Source: Promineifilum sp019695075 (GTDB taxonomy: Bacteria > Chloroflexota > Anaerolineae > Promineifilales > Promineifilaceae). Taken from it: a DNA stretch of 64,000 nt. The stretch spans positions 124,001 through 188,000 of the forward strand of contig JAHCIO010000001.1 in assembly GCA_026129185.1 (NCBI GenBank). Direction: 5' to 3'. Shown piece by piece: positions 1 to 9,400 of this stretch (within the stretch, counting starts at the first letter, position 1; every line of letters begins with the position of its first letter). Position numbers and translations under genes: made by a program. The notes beneath the pieces were generated by a model. It saw only the letters and a list, made by a program, of their open reading frames with translations, had not been told where the DNA came from and did not search any database.

Positions 1-546
1 CCACAAAGCGGCTGCTCGATAGCACCCAGAGATACACCCACTGGTCATTGGGTGCTGGCTCTAAGTGCTTTGTCGCGGTTAGGCTATATTGAAGGTGAAC
101 TTAAGCCGGTTGATAGAACCGTGGGGATGATTGACGCCCTTTTAGTTAATGGCGATCTCCTTATTTCACGTTCCAATACGAGGGACAGAGTTGGGTACGC
201 TGGCATCTATAATGGAGAGAGAGAAGGACTAGTCTCCTTTCCTGACACCATGATGCGGATGACTGCGAATACAGATCTGGTTAGCAACGAGTTCCTTGAG
301 TTTCTACTACAATCCCCATTAATTAGGCGAGAAGTCATGTCAATAGCGGCCGGAACAAGTGCCAGTATGAAGAAGATCAATCGGCGCACGTTGCTCGCGC
401 TTCAACTGCCGTTACCTAGCTTGCCCGATCAAGCGATTGCTCTAGACAGAAGGCGGCTTCTTAAGTGCCAAATTGAGAGGGTAAAGAAACGGCTAGAAGG
501 AGCAAAGAACTTACGCTCCCTGACCTTTTCATCAATGTTAACTTAA
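1..546 (+). CDS. hsdS: Type I restriction-modification specificity subunit (HsdS), 3' part
   Basis: The reading frame is open from the first base of the window to TAA at 544-546, so only the C-terminal ~181 residues are visible and the true start lies upstream. Visible are a 'PRDTPTG.WVL.LSAL' style opening, a 'DLLISRSNT' strand and a 'LQLPLPSLPDQ' segment followed by a helical tail, the usual end of a target-recognition domain and its spacer helix in HsdS. HsdS sets DNA specificity for the HsdM/HsdR complex. hsdR follows after 19 bases, so the locus order is probably hsdM-hsdS-hsdR. Base composition is far lower in G+C than hsdR (27 of 60 bases in line 121-180), which fits recombination or transfer of the specificity gene. 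Confidence 0.85.
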   Translation, partial: PQSGCSIAPRDTPTGHWVLALSALSRLGYIEGELKPVDRTVGMIDALLVNGDLLISRSNTRDRVGYAGIYNGEREGLVSFPDTMMRMTANTDLVSNEFLEFLLQSPLIRREVMSIAAGTSASMKKINRRTLLALQLPLPSLPDQAIALDRRRLLKCQIERVKKRLEGAKNLRSLTFSSMLT

Positions 547-565
547 CCAGAGTGCCAATTGCCCA

Positions 566-3500
566 ATGTTCACCGAACAATCCACCGTCGAACTCTACAT
601 CCGCGACCTCCTCTGCGGCAAGCAGCCGGCCCGGCTGGGCGCGGCCGTGGCCGAGAGCGTCGCCCCCTACATCACGGCGGGGCGAGGCGGGGCGGGCGTG
701 GGCTGGCAGTTTGTCCCCCCGGCCGACTTGCCCCGCCGCCCGGACGAGGTCTTCGTCGGGCCGTTCGTCCGCGACGCCCTCATCCGCCTCAACCCCGCCA
801 TCGCCGCCGCGCCGGATCGCGCCGACGAAGTCATCCACCGCCTGCGGGCCATCGTCCTGGCCGCGCGCGGCGACGGCCTCATCCGCGCCAACGAACTGTT
901 CACCGCCTGGCTGCGCGGCGAGATGTCCATGCCCTTCGGCCCCAACCATGAGCACGTCACCGTCCGGCTGATTGACTACGCCGCTCTCGGCGCGGACGAC
1001 CACGACCAGAACCAGTACGTCGTCACCACCCAGTACACCCTCCGCGCCGGAGCCGCCGAGCGCCGCGCCGACCTGGTGCTGCTGGTCAACGGCTTCCCCC
1101 TGGTCATCGTCGAGGCCAAGACGCCGGCGCGGCCGTCGGTCAGTTGGTTCGACGCCGCCCGCCAGATCACCGACGACTACGAACGCCACGTGCCGGAGCT
1201 GTTCGCGCCCAACGTCTTCAACGTCGCCACCGAGGGCAAGACGCTGCGCTATGGGGCGGTGGGCGCGCCGGTGGAGTTGTGGGGGCCGTGGGCGCTTGCG
1301 GAAGAGGCGGGGGAGCAGGGGGGCAGGGGAGCAGGGGAGAAAGGGATCGCCCCAGCTCCCCTGCTCCCCAGCCCCCCCGCTCCCCAGCCCCCCGCGCCGC
1401 TTAAAGAACTGGGCGAGCAACTGCGCACGCTGCTGCGGCCAGCGGTCGTGCTCGATATGCTGGCCAACTTCACCCTCTTCGCCACCGGCAAGAGCCGGCG
1501 CCGGGTGAAGATCGTCGGCCGCTACCAGCAGGTCGAGGCGGCCAACCGCATCGTCGAACGGGTCATCGCCGGCGCGCCGCGCAAGGGGCTGATCTGGCAC
1601 TTCCAGGGCAGCGGCAAATCGCTGCTGATGGTCTTCGCCGCCCAGAAATTGCGCCTGGCCCCGGTCTTGCGCAACCCCACCGTGCTCATCGTCGTCGACC
1701 GCGTCGACCTCGACGCCCAGATCAGCGCCACCTTCCACGCCGCCGACATCCCCAATCTGGTCAAGGCCGACAGTCGAAGCGCGTTGGAAACGCTGCTTCG
1801 ACTCGATACGCGCAAGGTCATCATCACCACCATCCACAAGTTCGCCGAGGCCGACGGGGTGCTCAACGAGCGCGACAACATCATCGTCCTGGTGGACGAA
1901 GCCCACCGCACCCAGGAGGGCGACCTGGGGCTGAAGATGCGCGCCGCGCTGCCCAACGCCTTCCTCTTCGGCCTGACCGGCACGCCCATCAACCGCCGCG
2001 ACCGCAACACCTTCTACGCCTTCGGCGCGGCCGAGGACGAGGGCGGCTACATGAGCCGCTATGACTTCATCGACTCCGTCACCGATGGGGCCACCCTGCC
2101 GCTGCACTTCGAGCCGCGGCTGGTGGAACTCCACATCGACAAAGCGGCCATCGACGCCGCCTACGCCGAGCTGACCGGCGGCCTGAGCGACCTCGACCGC
2201 GAGATACTGGCCCGCGCCGCCTCGCGCCTGGCCATCCTGCTGAAAACGCCCGAGCGCGTCGCCGCCATCTGCGCCGACATCGCCGGCCACTTCCAGGCCC
2301 GCGTGGCCCCCAACGGCTTCAAGGGCATGGTCGTCACCTTCGACCAGGAGAGTTGCCTGCTCTATAAGGCGGCCCTCGACCAACTGCTGCCGCCGGAGGC
2401 CAGCGAGGTGGTCATCTCCGTCAGCGGCAAGGAGCGCGACGACGCCCGCTACCGCCCCTACCGCCGCGGCCGGGACGAGGAAGAGGCCCTGCTCGACCGC
2501 TTCCGCGACGGCAACGACCCGCTGCAACTGCTCATCGTGACGGCCAAGCTGCTGACCGGCTTCGACGCGCCCATCCTGCAGGCCATGTACCTCGATAAGC
2601 CCCTGCGCGACCACACCCTGTTGCAGGCCATCACCCGCACCAACCGCACCTACGGCGACCAGAAAAAGTACGGTCTCATCGTTGACTACCTGGGCGTCTT
2701 CGACGACATCGCCACGGCACTGGAGTTCGACGAGGGCAGCATTCGCCGGGTGGTGAGCAACATCGCCGCCCTGGCCGCCCAACTGCCGGAGGCCATGGCC
2801 GCCTGTCTGGCCCACTTCCCCGGCGTGGATCGCACCGACTACGGCTACGAGGGCCTCATCGCCGCGCAACAATGCCTGCCCGACAACGCCGCCCGCGACG
2901 CCTTCGCCGCTGACTACAGCGTCCTGTCGCAACTGTGGGAAGCGCTGTCGCCCGACCCGGCGCTGCGGCCCTATGAGGCCGACTACCGCTGGCTGTCGCA
3001 GGTCTACCTGTCCGTCCAGCCCTCCACCGGCGACGGGGCGCTGCTGTGGCATGCCCTGGGGGCCAAGACCATCGAACTCATTCAGCAGAACGTCCACGTC
3101 GAGGCCATCCACGATGACCTGGAGGCCATCGTACTGGACGCCGAACTGCTGGAGGCGGTACTGGCCTCGCCCAACTCCGACCAGAAAGCGCGCGAGATCG
3201 AGTTCAAAGTCGCCGCCCGCCTGCGCCGCCATATGGGCGACCCGCGCTATCGCGCCCTGTCGGAGCGGCTGGAGGCGCTGCGGGAGCGCCACGAGCGGGG
3301 GCAACTGCACAGCGTCGAATTCCTGAAGCAACTGCTCGACCTGGCCCGTGACCTGCTGGAGGCCGAGCGGGCGACGCCGCCGGAGGAGGACGAGAACCGC
3401 GGCCAGGCGGCGCTGACGGAGCTATTCGCGGAAGTGCGCACGGCCGACACGCCGGTGGTCGTCGAGCGGCTGGTGGCCGACATCGACGACATTGTGCGCG

Positions 3501-3646
3501 TCGTGCGCTTCGACGGCTGGCAGCACACCACCGCCGGCGAGCGCGAAGTGCGCAAAGCGCTGCGCAAGACGCTGTTCAAGTATAAGTTGCACCAGGACGT
3601 GGAGTTGTTTGAGAAGGCGTTTGGGTACGTGAGGCAGTATTACTAG
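566..3646 (+). CDS. hsdR: Type I restriction endonuclease/translocase subunit (HsdR)
   Basis: This 1026-residue protein is the restriction and DNA-translocation subunit of the type I complex. The N-terminal nuclease domain shows 'RADLVLLVNGFPLVIVEAK' (PD-(D/E)xK-type D...ExK, about residues 171-185). The helicase part shows Walker A 'QGSGKS' (about 347-352), 'VDEAH' (about 442-446), 'LTGTP', and the late motif 'LLTGFDAP' with 'QAITRTNR'. The length is normal for the family. A proline/glycine-rich stretch at about residues 248-277 comes from a G-rich palindromic insertion kept in frame. ATG at 566 follows hsdS by 19 bases with no clear Shine-Dalgarno sequence, so expression is probably coupled to hsdS. 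The 3' end converges with a minus-strand gene across a hairpin at 3663-3687. Confidence 0.95.
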   Translation: MFTEQSTVELYIRDLLCGKQPARLGAAVAESVAPYITAGRGGAGVGWQFVPPADLPRRPDEVFVGPFVRDALIRLNPAIAAAPDRADEVIHRLRAIVLAARGDGLIRANELFTAWLRGEMSMPFGPNHEHVTVRLIDYAALGADDHDQNQYVVTTQYTLRAGAAERRADLVLLVNGFPLVIVEAKTPARPSVSWFDAARQITDDYERHVPELFAPNVFNVATEGKTLRYGAVGAPVELWGPWALAEEAGEQGGRGAGEKGIAPAPLLPSPPAPQPPAPLKELGEQLRTLLRPAVVLDMLANFTLFATGKSRRRVKIVGRYQQVEAANRIVERVIAGAPRKGLIWHFQGSGKSLLMVFAAQKLRLAPVLRNPTVLIVVDRVDLDAQISATFHAADIPNLVKADSRSALETLLRLDTRKVIITTIHKFAEADGVLNERDNIIVLVDEAHRTQEGDLGLKMRAALPNAFLFGLTGTPINRRDRNTFYAFGAAEDEGGYMSRYDFIDSVTDGATLPLHFEPRLVELHIDKAAIDAAYAELTGGLSDLDREILARAASRLAILLKTPERVAAICADIAGHFQARVAPNGFKGMVVTFDQESCLLYKAALDQLLPPEASEVVISVSGKERDDARYRPYRRGRDEEEALLDRFRDGNDPLQLLIVTAKLLTGFDAPILQAMYLDKPLRDHTLLQAITRTNRTYGDQKKYGLIVDYLGVFDDIATALEFDEGSIRRVVSNIAALAAQLPEAMAACLAHFPGVDRTDYGYEGLIAAQQCLPDNAARDAFAADYSVLSQLWEALSPDPALRPYEADYRWLSQVYLSVQPSTGDGALLWHALGAKTIELIQQNVHVEAIHDDLEAIVLDAELLEAVLASPNSDQKAREIEFKVAARLRRHMGDPRYRALSERLEALRERHERGQLHSVEFLKQLLDLARDLLEAERATPPEEDENRGQAALTELFAEVRTADTPVVVERLVADIDDIVRVVRFDGWQHTTAGEREVRKALRKTLFKYKLHQDVELFEKAFGYVRQYY
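1307..1394. repeat. G-rich imperfect palindromic insertion inside hsdR
   Basis: The left arm (1307-1339) is made of 'gggag cagggg' style blocks and the right arm (1356-1394) is the matching C-rich strand, separated by about 16 bases. The insertion keeps the hsdR frame and encodes a Gly/Pro/Ala-rich linker between the nuclease and helicase domains. It looks like a short palindromic repeat element that landed in a tolerant linker. Whether other copies exist in the genome cannot be seen here. Confidence 0.7.
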
Positions 3647-3662
3647 GCCGGCCGGACGCACG

Positions 3663-3687
3663 AAAAAAGGGGGCCGGCTGGCCCCCT
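3663..3687. terminator. Hairpin terminator between convergent genes
   Basis: A 7-bp G+C stem (3669-3675 with 3680-3686) and 4-base loop lies just past hsdR. On the minus strand it is followed by six T residues (3663-3668), so it should work best for the minus-strand gene at 3907-4653. On the plus strand it is followed by 'ttgtctt', a weaker tract for hsdR. Confidence 0.65.
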
Positions 3688-3906
3688 TGTCTTGTGGAGG
3701 TTCTTCGATACACCCTTCCTTCCGGGCGGTTGGCCCCGGGCGAATCTGATAGTGGACTGTTTGGGTAGACTCCGCTGTTGTTTGTTCTCTCGCTAGTCGC
3801 CTCCTTGAATCGGGTGGAGTGGCTGTTCGTTCAGTTCCTGGAATCACCTCCTAATCGCGCGGATGGTTGCTTCGCGGCGCTCACTGCATCGGAACGGGTT
3901 GTTTGG

Positions 3907-4653
3907 TCATACGCCCGGTCGGCGTCCGCTTGCCCTTCGGGTCGGCGGCGGGGCGCGGCTCAGGCTGCGGGGCGGGGCGGTAGGCCTCGGCATCCGCGGC
4001 CAGATACATTTAGTTGCGGGCATCACCGGCGCGGGCTGCCGCACGGGCTGGCGGGCCCGGCGACGCAGCAGTGTCGGCGCAGGCCGCGGTCGGGCGGCAG
4101 GGCGGGCGGCGGGCTGGGCCGCGGCCGGCCGGGGCGCGGGCATCGGGACGAGCCGGGCGATCAGGCGGAAGGCGGCGAAGCCCAGCGTCAGGACGAGCAC
4201 GACGATGAGCAGCCCGCCGGCGTAGATGGCGATCTGGCCGATCAGCTTCTCGCGGTCGAGGGCCTGCTGGCCGCGCACGGCTGTCTGGTAGGCCGCCAGC
4301 GCTTGCTGGTTGGCGTAAGCCTGCGCGTCGGCCCGCGCCCGGATGGCGTCGGCGTCGGCCTGGGCCAGCGCCCGGGTGCCGGCGGCGTTGGTGGCGGCGA
4401 TGTCGTAATTGGCGTCCGCCGCGGCCTTCTGCTGCTCATACGGCGCGGCGGCGGCCCACAGGGCTTCCTGGTGCTGGGTCTGCGAGTCGATCTGCCGCAT
4501 GCGCGCCGCGTCCTGAAGCACGTTGGCGAACCCAAGCACGGCCACGCCCGTCAGCACGATGGCGATGAACACGAAGATCAGCACCTTGCCAAGCATGTTG
4601 GCTGGGCCTCGGTCGTACACATTCATGTCGGGTGACTGTCGGTAATAACTCAC
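3907..4653 (-). CDS. Hypothetical two-helix membrane protein, probable 3' frameshift
   Basis: GTG at 4651-4653 is preceded by 'ccaggag' seven bases upstream. The protein (248 residues as read) has a hydrophobic helix near residues 20-45, an Ala/Gln/Asp-rich helical stretch likely to form a coiled coil (about 46-135), a second membrane helix near 138-162, and a Pro/Ala/Arg-rich tail. I do not recognise the family. The last ~33 residues look unlike protein ('CIWPRMPRPTAPPRS'). Shifting frame near 4005-4013 gives a more normal tail ('YLAADAEAYRP...') that ends at a stop at 3881-3883. Either the sequence has an indel here or the gene is damaged. It lies downstream of the NTPase/radical SAM cluster but has its own likely promoter. 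Confidence 0.6.
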   Translation of the reverse strand: MSYYRQSPDMNVYDRGPANMLGKVLIFVFIAIVLTGVAVLGFANVLQDAARMRQIDSQTQHQEALWAAAAPYEQQKAAADANYDIAATNAAGTRALAQADADAIRARADAQAYANQQALAAYQTAVRGQQALDREKLIGQIAIYAGGLLIVVLVLTLGFAAFRLIARLVPMPAPRPAAAQPAARPAARPRPAPTLLRRRARQPVRQPAPVMPATKCIWPRMPRPTAPPRSLSRAPPPTRRASGRRPGV

Positions 4654-4715
4654 GGCAATACTCCTGGGCCGGCTGACCCTTTCTGGATGGTCTGATGATT
4701 CCTTCCACCGGCTTA

Positions 4716-4743
4716 TCTATATTCAAGCAGTCACCCCTGACAA
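4716..4743 (-). promoter_or_regulatory. Probable promoter of the 4653 membrane-protein gene
   Basis: On the minus strand, TTGTCA (4738-4743) and TATAGA (4716-4721) are separated by 16 bases. The start codon follows about 60 bases later. The match to the sigma-70 type consensus is moderate. Confidence 0.4.
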
Positions 4744-4825
4744 TCACAATCGTCCGCTGCTCCTCCATCCTGGCCGCGTTCTGCGCGCGTGTTTCACTGT
4801 CGTGAACTCGATCTGGCACACAAAA

Positions 4826-4852
4826 GGGGGGAAAGCGCGTCGCTTTCCCCCC
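4826..4852 (-). terminator. Intrinsic terminator of the NTPase/radical SAM unit
   Basis: A perfect 12-bp stem (4826-4837 with 4841-4852) closes a 3-base loop. Read on the minus strand it is followed by 'ttttgtg'. It sits 46 bases past the stop of the radical SAM gene and so closes the 11225->4899 transcription unit. Confidence 0.85.
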
Positions 4853-4898
4853 ATACCTGTCACGGATCTGACAAAGACCGTGGTGCTGTTACTGGCTG

Positions 4899-6404
4899 TT
4901 ACTGAAGGTAGCCATTGACCTTCATCAGGCGCAGCCCCTCCAGCCGCAACACGGCCGGCAGCAGGGCGCGATAGAGACCACAGTTGGGACTTTGCACATC
5001 CCAGCGGCCGGTGGCGCGGAACGTCTCCAGCGGACAGCCGCCGGCGCAGCGATGGCGGAAGGTGCAGTCGCGGCAGCCGGTCTTCTGCTCCACCGGCAGG
5101 TTGAGCAACGGCCCGGCGGCGGCCGTGGCCAGCAGGTCGCCTTGCAGGTCGTCGGCCACGGGTTGGCCCAGGTGCATGGGGCATTGCGACAGCGCGCCGG
5201 TGTGGGTGATGACCAGGTAGTTTTGGCCGACGCCGCAAGCGTGGGTGCGCGCTTCGGTGGAGACGCGGTCGAGCAGCCCGCCGGTGAAGGGCCAGGCGGG
5301 CAAATCGTTCTCGATTGCGTCATAGGCGGTCAGCATGCCGCGCCGCAGCGCCGCCTCTTCTAGCTGCAACTCGGCCCGGTCGCGGGACAGGAGGTTGGGC
5401 CGGTAGAAGGTGAAGGTCGTCGGCAGGCCACGGGCCAGGATGGCCCAGCGGGCGACATCGGCTGCGCCGTGGGCGTTGCGGCCGGTGACGACCATGTTGA
5501 CGGCGGGGCGGATGGCGCGGGTCAGCAGCAGGTGGTCAACAGTGTGGGCCACGGCGGCGAAGGTGTCGAAGCCGGCGCGGTTGCGCAGCGGTCGCAGGGC
5601 GTTGTGGACTTCGCCGACGCCGTCGAGGGAGATCATCACCCGGACGCGCTGTTCGGCCAGCCAATCGGCGTCGTCGGGGCGCAGGTGTACGCCGTTGGTC
5701 AGCAGCGTTTCGTATAACTGAATACCCGATTCGGCCGACAGCCGGGCGGCGAAGTCATGGAGCCGGCGCACCAGGGCGAAGTGGAGCGAGGCCTCGCCGC
5801 CGGCGTACTTCAGCTTGACGGCGCGGAAGCCGTGGCGGGCGGCGTTGGCGAAGACGGCGGCGACGGCCTGCTGTCCCGTGGCCTCGCTCATGCGCGCCGA
5901 CGACTTGCGCACGTAACAATAAGGACAATCGAGGTTACAGGCGTTGGTCACGTGGAGCCAGGCAGTCAGTGTGTCGGGCGCGCCGGCGCAGAGGGCGGGT
6001 GTCGTGGCTAGCGGCTGGAGGAGGGCCAGAGCCGCCAGCTGCCGATCCATCTCATCGCGCAACGCGGCCGGGGCGCGGAAGCGCTGCCAGCGGGCGAAGG
6101 CAGCATCGCCCAGCACGGCCGGGCCGGTGGTTGCCTCCGGGCTATGCACCAGGTGGAAGCCGCGCGGCAGCGGCCCGACGTGAGCGCCGCGCGGGTGGGT
6201 GTAAGCGCCGGGGGAGAGGGCGCGCAACGCCGGCGGCAGGGCCGGCCAGCGGCAGTCGTTCTCTATCTCCAACGGCGGGGCGAACTGGGCCGGCGGGGTC
6301 ATGCAGTCGCAGTCGAAGCGCTGGGTGGGGTCGGGTTGATCGACAAGGATCAGGTCGGCCGCGACGGAGCGAGCGGCCGGGTTTGGGCTGACGCTACTGA
6401 GCAT
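4899..6404 (-). CDS. Radical SAM/SPASM domain enzyme, peptide-maturase type
   Basis: The protein (501 residues from the chosen start) has the radical SAM cluster motif 'CNLDCPYCY' at about residues 155-163, then 'KYAGGEASL', 'TNG' and 'ISLDG' strands of the partial TIM barrel. A Cys-rich C-terminal SPASM region follows ('HACGVGQNY', 'CPMHLG', 'CRDCTFRHRCAGGCP', 'PNC'), which binds auxiliary iron-sulfur clusters. This architecture is typical of enzymes that modify ribosomally made peptides or protein side chains. ATG at 6402-6404 was chosen because 'aaaaggtgg' stands upstream; the start overlaps the end of the NTPase-TPR gene by 11 bases, implying translational coupling. The open frame continues further upstream, but only as antisense-looking sequence inside that gene. 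No precursor peptide gene was found next to it, so the substrate is unknown and may be one of the cluster proteins. Confidence 0.85.
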   Translation of the reverse strand: MLSSVSPNPAARSVAADLILVDQPDPTQRFDCDCMTPPAQFAPPLEIENDCRWPALPPALRALSPGAYTHPRGAHVGPLPRGFHLVHSPEATTGPAVLGDAAFARWQRFRAPAALRDEMDRQLAALALLQPLATTPALCAGAPDTLTAWLHVTNACNLDCPYCYVRKSSARMSEATGQQAVAAVFANAARHGFRAVKLKYAGGEASLHFALVRRLHDFAARLSAESGIQLYETLLTNGVHLRPDDADWLAEQRVRVMISLDGVGEVHNALRPLRNRAGFDTFAAVAHTVDHLLLTRAIRPAVNMVVTGRNAHGAADVARWAILARGLPTTFTFYRPNLLSRDRAELQLEEAALRRGMLTAYDAIENDLPAWPFTGGLLDRVSTEARTHACGVGQNYLVITHTGALSQCPMHLGQPVADDLQGDLLATAAAGPLLNLPVEQKTGCRDCTFRHRCAGGCPLETFRATGRWDVQSPNCGLYRALLPAVLRLEGLRLMKVNGYLQ

Positions 6405-9400
6405 GGTTAGCCACCTTTTCAGGCTGGACTTCCTTTGGTTCGGCGATGGGGCCGCCGAAGAACTCGTCCAGGAAGTCGTGCAGCAGTTCGACACTAGGGA
6501 GGTTGGGGTAGTCCCGGGAGACCTTATCCAGTTGTTTGCGGAACGCGCCAAGTTCGGTTGAATTCAGCTTGCGCAGCCGTCGGTAGAGGTCATTCTGGAT
6601 GCCGCCAATGGAGCGGCTGCGGGGTGAGAAGAGTTCGGCGTAGGCGATGCCCTTGGCATAGGCTTCGGCGGCAGCGTATAGAGCCGTCTCTTGCTCTTTG
6701 GTGGCTTCGGCTCGCTGTCCGCCAGACCCCGTTGCTTTGTCAGCCTGTCGTGCCTTTCGCTGCTCCACGAGGGCCTCGAAGCGATCCAGCGCCATCCAGC
6801 CGCGAAGCCTCTCGGCCGTGCTGAGGTGGCGGAAGGTCCAGTTGCGGTTGCGCAATTTCCTGCGACTGGGCAGAGGAGGCAAGGCCCCGTTCGTCTTGGG
6901 CCTAATCAGATAGTCAGTGCCAGCCTCGGCCTCGATCGTGGCCAGGACAGCGTTGACCCGTTCCAGCGCTTTCGCATCGCCCCCGTCCGCCTGCCTGGCC
7001 CGGTCGGCGTAGTAGTGGATCTGAGCCAGATTGATACGCGCATCCATCTCGTGCTGGGCGAAACGGTCGCCGGCGAGTTCAAGCGCTTCGTCGAGATAGC
7101 GCTGCGCCTCGCGGTAGCTTTTCTGCCAGCCGCGCGGGACTACTTGCTCCCTGGGCCGCATCTGGTCGCGGCGTAGGCTGCCCCACTCGATGCTGACTTC
7201 TACCTGGCGCTCGCGTTCTTCCATCGTCTGGAAGATGCCGTAGGCCTCACCCAATAGCTCGTCAGCCACAGCAAACAACTCGTCCGGCCGGGCGGCGACG
7301 CGCTGGCCGGTGTCCATGCCCTCGGCAATGTGGCGCAACGATTCGGCCATCTGCCGCAACGCCAGACCGAGTTGCCGCTGTTCGCTGGCCCGGCGACAGT
7401 AGGCGATGGCCTTGGCTGCCAGGATGGGCGCGTCCTCATAGCGGCCCATGTCGTCGTAGAGGAGGGCCAGTGTGTTGTAGGAGCCGGCCAAGGGCACTTC
7501 CTCGGCCACCTCCCAACGCAGTTCAAGGCCATTAAGGCAGATGCTGAGGGCGTTCCAACCCAAGTCAGCCAACGCGCGGGCCTGGTTGTTGAGCACGACG
7601 GCGTGATGGGCCGATACCACCCCTGTCTTGGCCAGACGAATCAGGTAGAGAGCAGCGCCGTAGTACTCCACGGCGCGCTCGATATCTCCCTGCATGCGAT
7701 AGCTGAAACCGAGGATGTTGTAGGCGTGGGAGATAAGCAGCCGTAGACGCAGGTAGGCCGGGTGGTCGTCAATGCCTTCTTGGAGGCCCTTGAAGCCCCA
7801 TTCGATGTGGTCGTCAGTACAAAGTTCCTCCACTTTAGTTTTGACGTCGGCGTTGTAGAGTAGTTGGAGCTTGCGGATCGACTCTTTGATCTCTTTAATA
7901 GCCTGTTCCGTGTTTTCACCGCGTCGAATACGCGCTCGATTGGTCCAGATGGCGCGCTCTTCGCGGGCCAGGGTATGGTTCCAACTATCCCAAGCGACGC
8001 GCTCGGCGTCGGTTGTGCGCGGTTTGTTGCGGCTCCATTTCTCGGCCTGCTCGCCGAACTCGACGGCCCGAGCGTACCGCCCGCGCAGGACAAAGCGCTT
8101 GATCCAGCGCGAGACATTTTCCTGCTCGGCGAAGCGCTGCAGGATTACGTGCTGTTTCTCGACAATCGCTTTTGGCTGCTGATGATGTCTGGAGAAGTCA
8201 ACAAAGGGAATCAGGGCATCATCGTGCAGAACGCGCCACATTTCAGCCTGTGCCCAAAAGTCTTCTTCCTGTCGTGCAGCGCGGTCGTTATTCTCCTCAA
8301 GGCGAATGTAGTCAACGTTGACATTGATCTGCGGATCGAGCAGCAACTTATAGACCATGCGCTCGATCTCGAAGATCGACAGCATGTCATGAAGAGCCAG
8401 GCGCTGGGCCGTGTCGTCGGAGGAGGGGGCGGGAAACACATAGGTCTGCCGGTTGGCCAGGATGAAATTGTCCTCGAAGCGTTTTTCGTCGTCGCGTAGG
8501 TAACGACGCTTCTCGGCCAGGTAGTAGTGATAACGGGAGCCGGCGAAGGCGCTGAGACGAGTGTACTGCTCCTTACGCGCCCTCATTTCATCGATGCGAT
8601 TCTGGCGATAGTGGGCCGGGTCTTCGCCTTCGCGCACGCCGAACCCGCCCATGTGGGCGGCATAGAGGCGATAGATCTCGTCCTGCAGGCCGATGCGGAA
8701 GGTGTAGGCTTTCGGCGTATCCTCATCCAACTCCTTTAGGACGTTCCACGGCGCCCGGCTGCGGCCTAGGTCCAGTTGCTCGATCTCTTCCAGTAGCCGG
8801 ACGACCTCAGCCAGCCGTTCCTCATCCGCTTGCCAGGTGGCGGGGTCCTGGCCAGGCAGGCTATCGATGCAGAAAAGCACCTGTTCGGCCGTCAGGCCGC
8901 GCGGCGCGCGCACGAGAGTCAATAACACCTGCGACATAAGGTCGCGGGTAGTGTCCATTTCATCGGGATCGAAGCGGTTGAAGATCAGGTTGATGAATTC
9001 ACCTTCGATCTGCCACTGCGCTTCAGCCAGCGCCGGCGTCGCTTGCTCTGCCAACTCCTCGTCTGTACGAATGGCGGCCGGATCACCCAGGCGCGTGCGC
9101 GCGCAGGCCTCCGCGAAGCTCTCCAGCAGCAGCCGGGGTATCTTTTTGCCCCACAGGATGACCAGGGTGTAAAGCGCCAGCCGGATGGGCAGGCCGCCGG
9201 TGTAGAGGGCCAGCACCTTGTGGCGGTCATTGTTCTCGTCGGCCACCATCGCCAGGCTTTGGGCGAATGACGTCAGCCCTTCCTCTTGGCGATCCTTGGC
9301 CAGCTGGGCGAAAAACTCACCCACCTCATCGATACTGAGGCGCTTCAGGCTGATGTCAGCCAGGCGGCGGTTAAGGGCCGGCGGCGCCTCGGCCACCGCT

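Noticed and set aside
461..3331. 956-codon open frame on the strand opposite hsdR
   Set aside because: It lies fully opposite hsdR, has a low-complexity Gly/Val/Arg/Asp composition and no family motif. G+C bias opens the antisense frame.
3838..3856. Sequence like the 3' end of 16S rRNA ('aatcacctcct')
   Set aside because: Only about a dozen bases match and no rRNA lies around it; two Shine-Dalgarno-like runs on the other strand lead to no credible gene.
4436..4819. 127-codon minus-strand frame upstream of the membrane protein as a leader peptide gene
   Set aside because: Most of it overlaps the membrane-protein gene in another frame and it lacks a conserved-looking core.
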